From Arthrobacter sp. CDRTa11 (GTDB lineage Bacteria > Actinomycetota > Actinomycetes > Actinomycetales > Micrococcaceae), in NCBI RefSeq assembly GCF_026427775.1, contig NZ_CP044532.1, forward strand, positions 3,534,001-3,598,000: a DNA stretch of 64,000 bases. The letters run 5' to 3'. Made by a program: the position numbers and the translations under genes. This document shows positions 1 through 8,477 of this stretch, one piece after another; positions within the stretch are counted from its first letter, which is position 1; the number at the start of each line of letters is the position of its first letter. The notes beneath the pieces were generated by a model. The model ran no database searches. It saw only the letters and a list, made by a program, of their open reading frames with translations, and was not told the origin of the DNA.

Positions 1-1350
1 TTCGATAACGTGGGCAACGACCTGCAGGATATCCTCCGGTTCAGCGTCGAGCATGGCCACGCCGGCATCAAAGCGCGAGATCTCGAGCAGGTCTGACAAG
101 AGGGACTGGAACCGTTCCACCTGGTTATAGAGGAGTTCAGCGGAGCGCTTGTTGATGGGGTCGAAATCGTGGCGGGCGTCATACAGCACCTCGGCCGCCA
201 TCCTCACAGTGGTCAGCGGAGTACGAAGCTCATGGGATACGTCCGACACAAAGCGCTGTTGCATCTGGGACAGCGTGGCCAGCTGGGTGATCTGCTCCTG
301 GAGGCTGGCGGCCATATGGTTGAACGACGCTCCCAGGCGGGCCACTTCATCTTCGCCCTTGACCACCATTCGCTCCTGCAACTGCCCGGCGGCCAGTTTT
401 TCTGACACCAGGGCGGCGTGGCTGACCGGGCTGACAACGTTCCGTGTGACGTACCAGGCGATGGCCCCGATCATGAGCACCAGCACGGCGCCGCCGGCCC
501 ACAGCACACTCTGGATTTCGTCGAGGGTCTGCTGGGCGGTGTTGAGATCGTAAATCAGGTAGAGCTCGTAGACCGTGCCGTTGAAGGTCACTTTGTTTCC
601 CACAGCGATTCCGGGCCGGTCCTCGGCGCCTACCGGGATGACGGTGGATGCCCAGTACTGGTCTTTCCCTGACTCCTGGACCGCTTTCCGCAGTTCCGGC
701 GGGATGACGCTGACCGTGAGCTGATCGGAGGCCCGGGATTCAACCCAGCGGTTCCGCGGCTTGGTCTGCTGCGGCATGGCCTCGAAGACATACCGCCGCT
801 GGATGACGTCGCCGCGTCCCTCGACTGCGGTCAGGGTGTCGTAGACCAGGGTGATCACACTGGACTGGTCAGTGACTTGGGCGCCGTCGAAAGTGTCCTG
901 GACCTGCTTGACGTTATAACGGGTTTCGGACTCGGCCTGGGTCAGGCGCTCCTGGAAGAGGTTGTTGGCAATCTGGTTGGACAGGTAAGCACCCACTACG
1001 GCAAATGACGTGACGGCCAGCAACAGCGTGGTCAGGACGGTGCGGAACTGCAGTGACCGGCGCCAGCGGCGGTGAAGTGATCTCGCCAGGTAGCGGACAG
1101 CGGGGAACAGGCGGCTGAGGCCAAACCGGACAAGGCGCGCTACCCGAAGGCTGACGATGAGCGTCCGGCGCTTCCAAATGCGGGCACGGAAAGGCAATCC
1201 GGACAGCCCTGCGGCCGCAAGCGCATCAGTGTGTTCCGGAGCGTTGTGGTGCTCCGGAACATGCCCGGCCTGCTGGGCGGCGGACGCGTCCGGCGCACGC
1301 CCGTTCTCTGCCCCCGAGGGGTCAGGAACCTGCTTTATAGCCGACACCAC
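1..1350 (-). CDS. mtrB: MtrB-type sensor histidine kinase (3' end cut by window)
   Basis: Membrane sensor kinase that should phosphorylate MtrA, encoded just upstream. About 450 residues are visible and the reading frame runs open through position 1. In order: a hydrophilic N-terminus, a first membrane segment near residues 100-122, an extracytoplasmic sensor region, a second membrane segment near 280-303, a HAMP region, and the H box SDVSHELRTPLTTVRM with the phospho-accepting His at positions 232-234. The ATPase domain lies beyond the window. The start is uncertain: the frame opens at 1354 and two adjacent GTG codons (1345-1350) overlap the end of mtrA by about 27 bp. No ATG lies before the first membrane segment. 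The overlap implies translational coupling with mtrA. Confidence 0.88.
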   Translation of the reverse strand, partial: MVSAIKQVPDPSGAENGRAPDASAAQQAGHVPEHHNAPEHTDALAAAGLSGLPFRARIWKRRTLIVSLRVARLVRFGLSRLFPAVRYLARSLHRRWRRSLQFRTVLTTLLLAVTSFAVVGAYLSNQIANNLFQERLTQAESETRYNVKQVQDTFDGAQVTDQSSVITLVYDTLTAVEGRGDVIQRRYVFEAMPQQTKPRNRWVESRASDQLTVSVIPPELRKAVQESGKDQYWASTVIPVGAEDRPGIAVGNKVTFNGTVYELYLIYDLNTAQQTLDEIQSVLWAGGAVLVLMIGAIAWYVTRNVVSPVSHAALVSEKLAAGQLQERMVVKGEDEVARLGASFNHMAASLQEQITQLATLSQMQQRFVSDVSHELRTPLTTVRMAAEVLYDARHDFDPINKRSAELLYNQVERFQSLLSDLLEISRFDAGVAMLDAEPEDILQVVAHVIE

Positions 1351-1996
1351 GAACCGTCAATACTACTTCCGGGGCTTCCGGATCCCGCTCAATCTTTGAC
1401 CGGAGGCGCTGGACATGGACGTTGACCAGCCGCGTATCCGCGGCATGGCGGTATCCCCACACCTGCTCAAGCAGAAGTTCCCTGGTGAACACCTGCCAGG
1501 GCTTGCGGGCAAGGGCAACGAGGAGGTCGAATTCAAGCGGAGTCAGGGAGATGCGCTCATTGCCGCGGCTTACGGTGTGGCCGGCCACGTCAATGGTGAT
1601 ATCCGCGATCCGAAGTGTCTCGGGTGCCTTCTGGTCTCCTGGCCGCAACCGTGCACGGACGCGGGCAACGAGCTCGGCCGGCTTGAACGGTTTGGGTACG
1701 TAGTCGTCAGCCCCGGATTCCAGCCCGCGGACGACGTCGGACGTGTCCGCCTTGGCAGTGAGCATGACGATGGGCACGTCTGATTCGGACCGGATCTGCC
1801 GGCAGACCTCAATGCCATCCACACCGGGAAGCATGAGGTCAAGCAGTACGAGGTCCGGCTTGGATGAACGGAAGATGTCAAGCGCCTGGCCGCCGTCGGC
1901 GCAGAACACCGGCTCGAAGCCATCGTTACGGAGGACAATTCCAATCATTTCGGCCAGCGCTTCGTCGTCGTCAACTACCAGGATGCGTGCCTTCAT
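1322..1996 (-). CDS. mtrA: MtrA-type OmpR-family response regulator
   Basis: DNA-binding response regulator of the MtrAB system, which in actinobacteria controls cell-wall, division and osmotic functions. 224 residues, the usual length. The receiver domain starts MKARILVVDDDEALAEM with the acidic pair, and Asp53 in LVLLDLMLPGVDG is the phosphorylation site. A winged-helix OmpR/PhoB domain occupies about residues 125-224 (LTPLEFDLLVALARKP, VNVHVQRLRSKIE). It is first in a minus-strand operon with mtrB, overlapping its likely start. It is divergent from the membrane-protein cluster beginning at 2194, so the roughly 200-bp gap holds both promoters. Confidence 0.95.
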   Translation of the reverse strand: MKARILVVDDDEALAEMIGIVLRNDGFEPVFCADGGQALDIFRSSKPDLVLLDLMLPGVDGIEVCRQIRSESDVPIVMLTAKADTSDVVRGLESGADDYVPKPFKPAELVARVRARLRPGDQKAPETLRIADITIDVAGHTVSRGNERISLTPLEFDLLVALARKPWQVFTRELLLEQVWGYRHAADTRLVNVHVQRLRSKIERDPEAPEVVLTVRGVGYKAGS

Positions 1997-2193
1997 AGTT
2001 ATATATTCCCTTATTGATCAGTCTTTGTCCTGCTGAGCGCCTCACCGGCATGGCGTCACGCTATGCCGTCCGACGCCTGAACTATAGTCTGGGAGCGTGC
2101 CGGCTGCTGCCCGGAGCCCCGCGTGTGAGCGTGCAGGCTCCGCGGAGGCAGGCACGCAGCAAGGCGACAGTCTCACCCGGGGGAAGGAACAGG

Positions 2194-3534
2194 TTGTCAC
2201 AACAGGATCCGAACATGCAGGCGCCGCGCCAGCCCAATGCCGCTCAACAGCCATGGGGGCAGCAAGGCGGTTCCGGCCAGCCCGGCAACGCCCAGCAGCC
2301 ATGGGCTCCGGGGCCTGGTCCGACCGCACCCGGTGGGGCGGCCGGCCCGGCAGCGTCCGGTTCGCAGCAGCCCTGGAGCGGGCAACCGGTCTGGGGTCCC
2401 CCGCCCGGTTCCCAACATGCCCCGTGGGGGGCCCCGCAGCCCGGCCCCTACGGCGCCCCATCCCCATACCGGCAGCACTATGTCGCCCCTCCCAAGCCCG
2501 GCATCATTCCCTTGCGTCCCCTGATGTTCGGCGAAATTCTGGACGGCTCTTTCCAGACGATCAGGCGCAACGCCAAGGCAATGCTGGGAGCTTCCCTGCT
2601 GGCGCAGTCCCTGGCGGCCGTGCTGACAGCGGTTCTTACCGCACTCTCGGCCACCTCCAGCGGGTTCCTGAATACGTGGGCTGAGGGCCTTAGCCGGGAA
2701 CAAATGCTTTCCATCGGGATCGGCTCGGCAGCCGGGATACTCCTCTTCACTGTCCTGACGGTACTCATTTCCGCGGTACTCCAGGGTGCCATGGTGGTAC
2801 CCGTGGCCCGGTCCGTCCTGAACAGACGCACAGGGTTCCGCCAGATGTGGACACTCGCCAAGTCCCGCGCCGGTGCACTGATCCGGCTGGCCTTCCTGCT
2901 CCTCCTGGGCGGGTTGACCGCAGTACTGATTTTCGCCGCCTTCGCCGTGGGGCTGATCAGCTCTGTCGGGCCCGCCGGCGGCCTGATCCTTTTCCCGCTC
3001 GGCCTTGCGCTCTTTGCACTCGTGATGTGGGTGTACATCAAGGTGATGGTCGCGCCGGCGGCAATTGTGATCGAAGAACTAGGGGCCAGGGAAGGTTTGC
3101 GCCGGTCATGGGAACTGACGCGGGGAAACTGGTGGCGGATCCTGGGAATCACACTGGTTGTGTTGATTATGGTCGGAATCATCTCCCAGGTGGTGATGAT
3201 CCCGGTCAGCTTGCTTTCAGCCTTTTTCACGGGCGTGGTTTCACCTCACGGCGGCCCCGAGCAGGCGATCTCAACGGCAGTGGCAGTGGGGGTGGCGACG
3301 GCAATCATCGGCGGGCTGGTCAGTGCTGTCAGTTACGCCTTCCAGACCTCCGTGATGGCGCTGCTCTATTTGGATCTCAGGATGCGCAAGGACGGCCTGG
3401 ACATTTCGCTGCTCCGACTGCTGGAGTCGGGCGCTGACGCTGATGGTGTTCCCGGCCGCGGTGTGCCTGTGTACAGGAATGCACCCGGCTACGGAGCACC
3501 ATCTGCCTATGGGACCCCGCCGGATGTCCGCTGA
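2194..3534 (+). CDS. Glycerophosphodiesterase-membrane-domain-like integral membrane protein
   Basis: 446 residues from the chosen TTG start. A strong purine-rich ribosome site (GGAAGGA, about 2182-2188) stands five bases before TTG 2194; the frame stays open further upstream to ATG 2014 but with no such site. The first 110 or so residues are rich in Gln, Pro and Gly (cytoplasmic, low complexity). The rest holds six or so membrane segments with the motif REGLRRSWELTRGNWWRILG, typical of the GPDPase membrane-domain family. No phosphodiesterase catalytic domain is present, so no enzymatic role is claimed. It opens the DUF4129-DUF4350-MoxR-DUF58 cluster, and its last codons overlap the next start by 11 bp. 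Confidence 0.8.
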   Translation: MSQQDPNMQAPRQPNAAQQPWGQQGGSGQPGNAQQPWAPGPGPTAPGGAAGPAASGSQQPWSGQPVWGPPPGSQHAPWGAPQPGPYGAPSPYRQHYVAPPKPGIIPLRPLMFGEILDGSFQTIRRNAKAMLGASLLAQSLAAVLTAVLTALSATSSGFLNTWAEGLSREQMLSIGIGSAAGILLFTVLTVLISAVLQGAMVVPVARSVLNRRTGFRQMWTLAKSRAGALIRLAFLLLLGGLTAVLIFAAFAVGLISSVGPAGGLILFPLGLALFALVMWVYIKVMVAPAAIVIEELGAREGLRRSWELTRGNWWRILGITLVVLIMVGIISQVVMIPVSLLSAFFTGVVSPHGGPEQAISTAVAVGVATAIIGGLVSAVSYAFQTSVMALLYLDLRMRKDGLDISLLRLLESGADADGVPGRGVPVYRNAPGYGAPSAYGTPPDVR

Positions 3535-4183
3535 ACCTCCGGTCCTGCCAGGCCGTGATGAAGCCCGGCGCTGGGCAGCCGAGGAACTTGCCAAGCCGGA
3601 GTATCGCGGCGCAGAACCGGGGTGGCTGGACAGTGTTTGGGAGGCCCTTCTGGACTGGTTGCAGTCCTTGGACGGCTCCTCCTCCGGCACAGACAATTCT
3701 CCGGTAGCTCCGCTGATCGGAGTGGGGATTGCCGTGGTGATAGCAGTCGCCATCATCCTCGTCCGTCCCCGGCTCAACGCCAGGTCAAAGACCGAAAAGG
3801 ACATGTTCGACGCCGACACCACCGTGAGCGCGTCGGAGTACCGCTCGCGCGCAGCGGCGGCAGCGGCCGCCGGCGAATGGAGCGCCGCCGTCGTTGAGTC
3901 TTTCCGTGCGCTGGTACGCACCGCGGAGGAGAGGAACATCGTGGACGGGCGACCCGGCCGAACAGCCGACGAAGTGGCGGGCGAACTGGCTGTTGCCTTC
4001 GGCGCCGAGGCGCAGCGCCTCGCCTGGGCTGCCCGCACCTTCGACGGGATCCGCTATGGCAAGGAAGCCGGCGAACACGGCGCCTACGCCGGAATGATGG
4101 CGCTGGACTCTGCCCTGCAATCCCTCAAGCCCGTCCGAACTGACGTTTCGGCCGATCAGATGGATCCGGCGGTCATCCTGTGA
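3524..4183 (+). CDS. DUF4129 domain membrane protein
   Basis: 219 residues. The ATG at 3524 overlaps the previous stop; it gives a start matching the family better than an in-frame ATG at 3443. One membrane segment follows an N-terminal hydrophilic stretch (LIGVGIAVVIAVAIILVRP). The cytoplasmic C-terminal half carries the DUF4129 signature (SFRALVRTAEERNIVDGRPG, TADEVAGELA, FDGIRYGKEAG). DUF4129 proteins are typically coded beside MoxR and DUF58 genes and are thought to work with them at the membrane; the biochemical role is unknown. Its stop overlaps the next GTG start by 4 bp. Confidence 0.85.
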   Translation: MSAEPPVLPGRDEARRWAAEELAKPEYRGAEPGWLDSVWEALLDWLQSLDGSSSGTDNSPVAPLIGVGIAVVIAVAIILVRPRLNARSKTEKDMFDADTTVSASEYRSRAAAAAAAGEWSAAVVESFRALVRTAEERNIVDGRPGRTADEVAGELAVAFGAEAQRLAWAARTFDGIRYGKEAGEHGAYAGMMALDSALQSLKPVRTDVSADQMDPAVIL

Positions 4184-5391
4184 CTGAAGACCTGAAAACC
4201 CAGCCCTTGGCTGCCGATGGACAAACGGCCAGTCCGGCAGTAAACCCGACGCTCCGGGGAAAGGCCGGTTCATGGATCCGCCGGCACCGCGGCTGGGCAG
4301 CGATCGGTGCCGTGTTCGCCGTCGGGCTGACGGTGGTCATCTCCGCACAGCTTGCGCCCAAAGGTGACACAGTCCCCTTATCTGTCCACAACGTGGGGCC
4401 GGGCGGCGCCCGGGCGGTGAGCGAAATCCTGGGCAGGCACGGCGTGACGGTCCGGGACGCCCGGTCCTATACCTCTGCCATGGACTCCTTGACCGCGAAC
4501 CCTGGGGCAACGCTCCTGCTGTATGACCGGAACGGCCTCCTGGACGAGGAACAGCTCACCAGGCTCACCGCGGAAGCCCGGCGTGTGGTGGTAGTTACGC
4601 CGCGGCTCAACACACTCTCCGCCCTGGACAGCGGAATCAACCAGGCCGGCGTTGTCCCGGAGGCCGCCCCCACGCTGGAGCCCGGCTGCTCGCAGGCCGA
4701 CGCGGAAACGGCAGGCGCCGTATCCGGTGAAAACGGGTTCCTGTACGACGGCGATGAAGTCTGCTATCGCCCGCCAGGATCGGCCGCGGGGATGCTGGCC
4801 TCCACCCGGGACGGGGCCCTGACAGTCCTGGGCAACACCGCCCTGATCAATAATCAAGGGCTGGATGAGTACGGCCACGCGGCCCTGGCTCTCAGGACAC
4901 TGGGAAGCTCCAAGGACCTGGTCTGGTACCTTCCTGGGTTGGCCGACGTCAACGGCGCAGATTCGCCGGCCACGCTCGATGACCTCGCTCCGGAGTGGGT
5001 TCGGTTCCTGGGGCCGTGGCTGGCCTTTATCGCCATCCTGGCCATCATCTGGCGCGGACGGCGCCTTGGCCCGCTCGTTTTTGAGCCGTTGCCCGTTGTG
5101 GTCAAGGCGGTGGAAACGGCGGAGGGCCGCGCCCGGCTGTACCACGACTCCCACGCCATTGACCGGGCACGGGATAACCTGCGGGCGGGGACTCTTGTGA
5201 GGCTGGCCAAGGACCTTCGGCTCGGCTCGGACGCAACCGCCGACGACGTCGCCGGCGCCGCGGCCCGGCACCTGGGCCGTCCCGAAACCGGCATCAGGGA
5301 CCTGTTGCAGGAACATCCAAGGAATGAAGCCAGACTGGTGCAATGGTCCCAGGAGCTGGAGAAATTAGAGAACGAGGTGAGGACCCGATGA
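4180..5391 (+). CDS. DUF4350 domain membrane protein
   Basis: 403 residues with a GTG start overlapping the preceding stop (GTGA). Membrane segments lie near residues 39-57 and 274-294, flanking an extracytoplasmic domain. The region after the first segment (LSVHNVGPGGARAVSEILGR, LLLYDRNGLLDEEQL) is the DUF4350 domain, which resembles a Rossmann-like, non-catalytic fold. A cytoplasmic tail follows the second segment. This protein is a constant member of actinobacterial MoxR-DUF58 clusters. Function is unknown; its place between DUF4129 and MoxR suggests the membrane part of a MoxR-assisted assembly. The stop overlaps the moxR start by 4 bp. Confidence 0.85.
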   Translation: MTEDLKTQPLAADGQTASPAVNPTLRGKAGSWIRRHRGWAAIGAVFAVGLTVVISAQLAPKGDTVPLSVHNVGPGGARAVSEILGRHGVTVRDARSYTSAMDSLTANPGATLLLYDRNGLLDEEQLTRLTAEARRVVVVTPRLNTLSALDSGINQAGVVPEAAPTLEPGCSQADAETAGAVSGENGFLYDGDEVCYRPPGSAAGMLASTRDGALTVLGNTALINNQGLDEYGHAALALRTLGSSKDLVWYLPGLADVNGADSPATLDDLAPEWVRFLGPWLAFIAILAIIWRGRRLGPLVFEPLPVVVKAVETAEGRARLYHDSHAIDRARDNLRAGTLVRLAKDLRLGSDATADDVAGAAARHLGRPETGIRDLLQEHPRNEARLVQWSQELEKLENEVRTR

Positions 5392-6383
5392 ACGAACACA
5401 GCAGCGGCCAGCAGATCCTGGATTCCCTGCAGCATGATCCCGCCCGCCAGGCACTCCTTGACGTCCGCAATGAAGTGGCCAAGGCAGTGGTGGGTCAGGA
5501 CCCTACGGTCACGGGACTGCTCATTGCGCTGCTCTCGCAGGGCCATGTGCTCCTGGAGGGTGTGCCCGGCGTGGCCAAGACACTGCTTGTGCGCGCCCTC
5601 TCCGCCGCCCTGAGCCTGGACACCAAACGCGTCCAGTTCACCCCTGACCTGATGCCGGGCGACGTGACCGGCTCCCTGGTCTATGACGCGCATACCTCCG
5701 AGTTCAGCTTCCGGGAGGGTCCTGTTTTTACCAATATCCTGCTGGCTGACGAGATCAACCGCACTCCCCCTAAAACCCAGGCATCCCTGCTTGAGGCGAT
5801 GGAGGAGCGGCAGGTCTCCGTGGACGGCGTGTCGCGCCCGCTGCCGGCGCCTTTCCTGGTCGCGGCAACCCAGAACCCGGTGGAGTACGAAGGGACCTAT
5901 CCCCTGCCCGAAGCGCAACTGGACCGCTTCCTGCTCAAACTCACCATGCCACTGCCCAACCGCAACGACGAGATGGAAGTGATCCGGCGGCATGCTTCCG
6001 GGTTTAATCCCCACGACCTCGCGGCAGCCGGGGTCCGGGCCGTGGCAGGAGCCGACGACCTGGACCGTGCGCGGCAGGCCGTGGCGCGAGTGGCCGTCGA
6101 GCCGGAAATTATCGGCTACATCGTGGACCTGGTCCGGGCAACGCGCGCCGCGCCGTCGTTCCAGCTGGGCGTCTCGCCCCGCGGAGCAACTGCACTGCTT
6201 AATACATCCCGGGCATGGGCCTGGCTCTCCGGCCGGAGCTTTGTCACTCCCGACGACGTCAAAGCCCTCGCTCTGCCCTGCCTGCGGCACCGGGTGGCAC
6301 TGCATCCGGAAGCGCAGATGGACGGGGTCCGGGTGGACGACGTACTGGGGAGCATCCTGGCCTCCGTTCCGGTCCCCCGCTGA
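5388..6383 (+). CDS. MoxR-family AAA+ ATPase
   Basis: 331 residues. The ATG at 5388 overlaps the DUF4350 stop (ATGA). Walker A is EGVPGVAKTLL near residues 57-67, the MoxR Walker B is LLADEINRTPPKTQ near 117-130, and the sensor stretch ATQNPVEYEGTYPLPEAQLD follows. A C-terminal helical lid domain completes the usual MoxR length. MoxR ATPases act as chaperones that help insert cofactors or mature partner complexes, usually with DUF58 (VWA-like) proteins such as the one coded next. Tight spacing from 3524 to 7681 indicates one operon. Confidence 0.93.
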   Translation: MNEHSSGQQILDSLQHDPARQALLDVRNEVAKAVVGQDPTVTGLLIALLSQGHVLLEGVPGVAKTLLVRALSAALSLDTKRVQFTPDLMPGDVTGSLVYDAHTSEFSFREGPVFTNILLADEINRTPPKTQASLLEAMEERQVSVDGVSRPLPAPFLVAATQNPVEYEGTYPLPEAQLDRFLLKLTMPLPNRNDEMEVIRRHASGFNPHDLAAAGVRAVAGADDLDRARQAVARVAVEPEIIGYIVDLVRATRAAPSFQLGVSPRGATALLNTSRAWAWLSGRSFVTPDDVKALALPCLRHRVALHPEAQMDGVRVDDVLGSILASVPVPR

Positions 6384-6388
6384 CCGGA

Positions 6389-7681
6389 ATGGCGATCTCC
6401 GGACGTTTTGTACTCCTGGCGCTGCTTGGCCTGGCGCCGGTGCTTCTGATGCCCGGTTGGGGAACTGTCCTGGCGGTGGTCCTGGTCCTCGCCGCGCTGC
6501 TGGCTCTGGAGATTGGCCTGGCCGCTTCTCTCCGCAGCATCGAAATGCAGCGCTCCGAACCGGGAAACGTGGCCCTGCATGGCACGGCGGTATCCAGCCT
6601 TACTGTCCGCAATAACGGCCGGCGCCTCCTCCGCGCCAAGGTCCGCGATGCCTGGCAGCCTTCCGCCGGCGCACAGAATCCCGTGCAGGAGATCGACGTT
6701 CCGGCCGGCGAAAGCCGCAAGTTGACGGTGCGGCTGCAGCCGGTCCGCCGCGGGGACCTGCGTGCCCCGCACGTAACGTTGCGCTCTCTGGGTCCCCTCC
6801 GGCTGGCGGCCCGGCAGCGCACGGTTGAATGTCCGGGCTCCCTCAGGGTCCTTCCGCCGTTCAACTCCCGCCGGCATCTCCCGTCCAAGCTCCGGAAGCT
6901 GCGTGAGCTGGACGGCAAGGCGGCCGTGCAGATCCGGGGCGCAGGCACGGAATTCGATTCCCTGCGGGACTACGTCCGCGGAGACGACGTGCGTTCCATT
7001 GACTGGAGGGCCACCGCACGCCGCTCGGCCGTCGTCGTCCGCACGTGGCGGCCGGAGCGTGACCGGCGGGTGGTAATCATCCTGGACACCTCCCGGACCT
7101 CAGCTGCCCGGATCGAGGACGAGCCACGGCTGGATACCGGGATGGAAGCGGCCCTCTTGCTGGCAGTCCTTGCCGAACGGGGCGGTGACAGGGTGGATTT
7201 CCTCGCTTTTGACCGCCGCGCGCGGGCCAGGGCAGGATCGGCCACCACCGGCAATCTCCTGGGCCAGCTGGTGCAGGCCATGGCGCCGCTGGATGCAGAA
7301 CTGATCGAGCTGGACTGGTCAGGCATCCCGGGCCAGGTCCGCGGGATCTCGGCGCACCGTTCATTGGTGGTTTTGCTGACCTCGCTGGATGGCGGAGCGC
7401 CCGAAGAAGGGCTCATTCCCGTGGCTGCACAGCTGGCACAGCAGCACGTGGTGGTGGTGGCGTCCGTCCGGGATCCGCTGCTCGGCCAGATGTTGCGGGA
7501 ACGGCACAACGCGTCCAGCGTTTTTCGTGCGGCGGCGGCGGAACGCACGCTGCTGGAGCGTGAGGCCGTCACCAGCCAGCTGCGGCACCAAGGGGTGGAG
7601 GTGGTGGATGCCGAACCGCATCAGTTGCCGCCGCAATTGGCTGACATGTACATCCGGCTCAAGGCTGCCGGTAGATTGTGA
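6389..7681 (+). CDS. DUF58 domain protein (MoxR partner)
   Basis: 430 residues. The ATG at 6389 lies six bases after the moxR stop. Two membrane segments lie within the first 50 residues (VLLALLGLAPVLLMPGWG, then VLAVVLVLAALLALEIGLA). The diagnostic DUF58 motif is DYVRGDDVRSIDWRATAR near residues 194-211. A VWA-like half follows (VVIILDTSRTS, a DxSxx-type metal site) and ends near SLVVLLTSLDGG. DUF58 proteins are standard MoxR partners. The pair probably acts at the cytoplasmic membrane, but the substrate is unknown. Confidence 0.92.
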   Translation: MAISGRFVLLALLGLAPVLLMPGWGTVLAVVLVLAALLALEIGLAASLRSIEMQRSEPGNVALHGTAVSSLTVRNNGRRLLRAKVRDAWQPSAGAQNPVQEIDVPAGESRKLTVRLQPVRRGDLRAPHVTLRSLGPLRLAARQRTVECPGSLRVLPPFNSRRHLPSKLRKLRELDGKAAVQIRGAGTEFDSLRDYVRGDDVRSIDWRATARRSAVVVRTWRPERDRRVVIILDTSRTSAARIEDEPRLDTGMEAALLLAVLAERGGDRVDFLAFDRRARARAGSATTGNLLGQLVQAMAPLDAELIELDWSGIPGQVRGISAHRSLVVLLTSLDGGAPEEGLIPVAAQLAQQHVVVVASVRDPLLGQMLRERHNASSVFRAAAAERTLLEREAVTSQLRHQGVEVVDAEPHQLPPQLADMYIRLKAAGRL

Positions 7682-7727
7682 ACCCGCGGTCCCTGCCGCT
7701 TCCCGTACCGCCCCCAGGAGGACCCGA

Positions 7728-8441
7728 GTGAACGTTCCCATCTACCAACAGGCCCTGGGCCAGGACTTCGACAGGCTGCAGCCCCAGCTCCAGGACTACT
7801 TTTCCCTCGTGCCGGGCTCGGGCCAGTACGGCGTGGGCGAGGGTGTTTTTGACGTGGTGGGCTGCCGGCAGCGCTGGCTGAGACCCCTGTTTCGGCTCAC
7901 GTCCTCGGAGGAGGCGTTCTTCCCGGAATACGGCGAGGGCATTCCATTCAGGATCGAAAACCACGCGCATCTGGATCCGTTCGGACGCTCCAGCCTGACT
8001 GCCAGGCGGGAGATCAGGTTCCCCTCCCGGACCCGCATTTTCCAGGACACCACCAGTGTGGAGCAGGGTGAAGGCGTTCCGCGGCTGGTGGATTATGTGG
8101 GCCGCTACCGGCGCGTGGTCACCGACCTTAACCTCAGCGTCACGGCGGAAGGCCGGCTGCGTGGCATCTCGGATGCCTCCCGGCTATTCCTCGGACCCCT
8201 GCGCCTGCCGCTGCCGCCGTCGTTGGATGCCAGGGCGTACGCGGAGCAGTGGTGGGACGCCTCGGAGGGGGCCCACGGAAAGCACCGGATCCAGGTTAAA
8301 GTCATCCAGCCACAGATCGGGCTGGTTCTGGTTTACGCGGGAAGTTTCGACTACCGGTTGCGCCCGTACTCCGGTGGCAGCTCGGCCCTGAGCTTCCTGC
8401 CCCGCTATGCCCAGCCGGACCGCTGGGAGCGCCGTACCTAG
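7728..8441 (+). CDS. DUF4166 domain protein
   Basis: 237 residues from GTG 7728, preceded by an AGGAGG-like site at about 7716-7722. The whole protein fits the DUF4166 family: GQDFDRLQPQLQDYF near the start, then GVGEGVFDV, ENHAHLDPFGRSSLTARRE and QIGLVLVYAGSFDYR near the end. No signal peptide or membrane segment is visible. Elsewhere the domain is found alone or fused to short-chain dehydrogenase-like proteins; no activity is established. It follows the DUF58 gene by 46 bp and may be the last gene of that operon. It converges on the MetE-like gene 36 bp away. Confidence 0.75.
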   Translation: MNVPIYQQALGQDFDRLQPQLQDYFSLVPGSGQYGVGEGVFDVVGCRQRWLRPLFRLTSSEEAFFPEYGEGIPFRIENHAHLDPFGRSSLTARREIRFPSRTRIFQDTTSVEQGEGVPRLVDYVGRYRRVVTDLNLSVTAEGRLRGISDASRLFLGPLRLPLPPSLDARAYAEQWWDASEGAHGKHRIQVKVIQPQIGLVLVYAGSFDYRLRPYSGGSSALSFLPRYAQPDRWERRT

Positions 8442-8477
8442 AGCGTGTCTCCTTAATCGAAGGCGTGCCTGGCGGAT

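Noticed and set aside
4854..6305. A 483-codon open frame on the minus strand
   Set aside because: It runs antisense through the DUF4350 and MoxR genes, both of which have clear motifs and 4-bp coupling.
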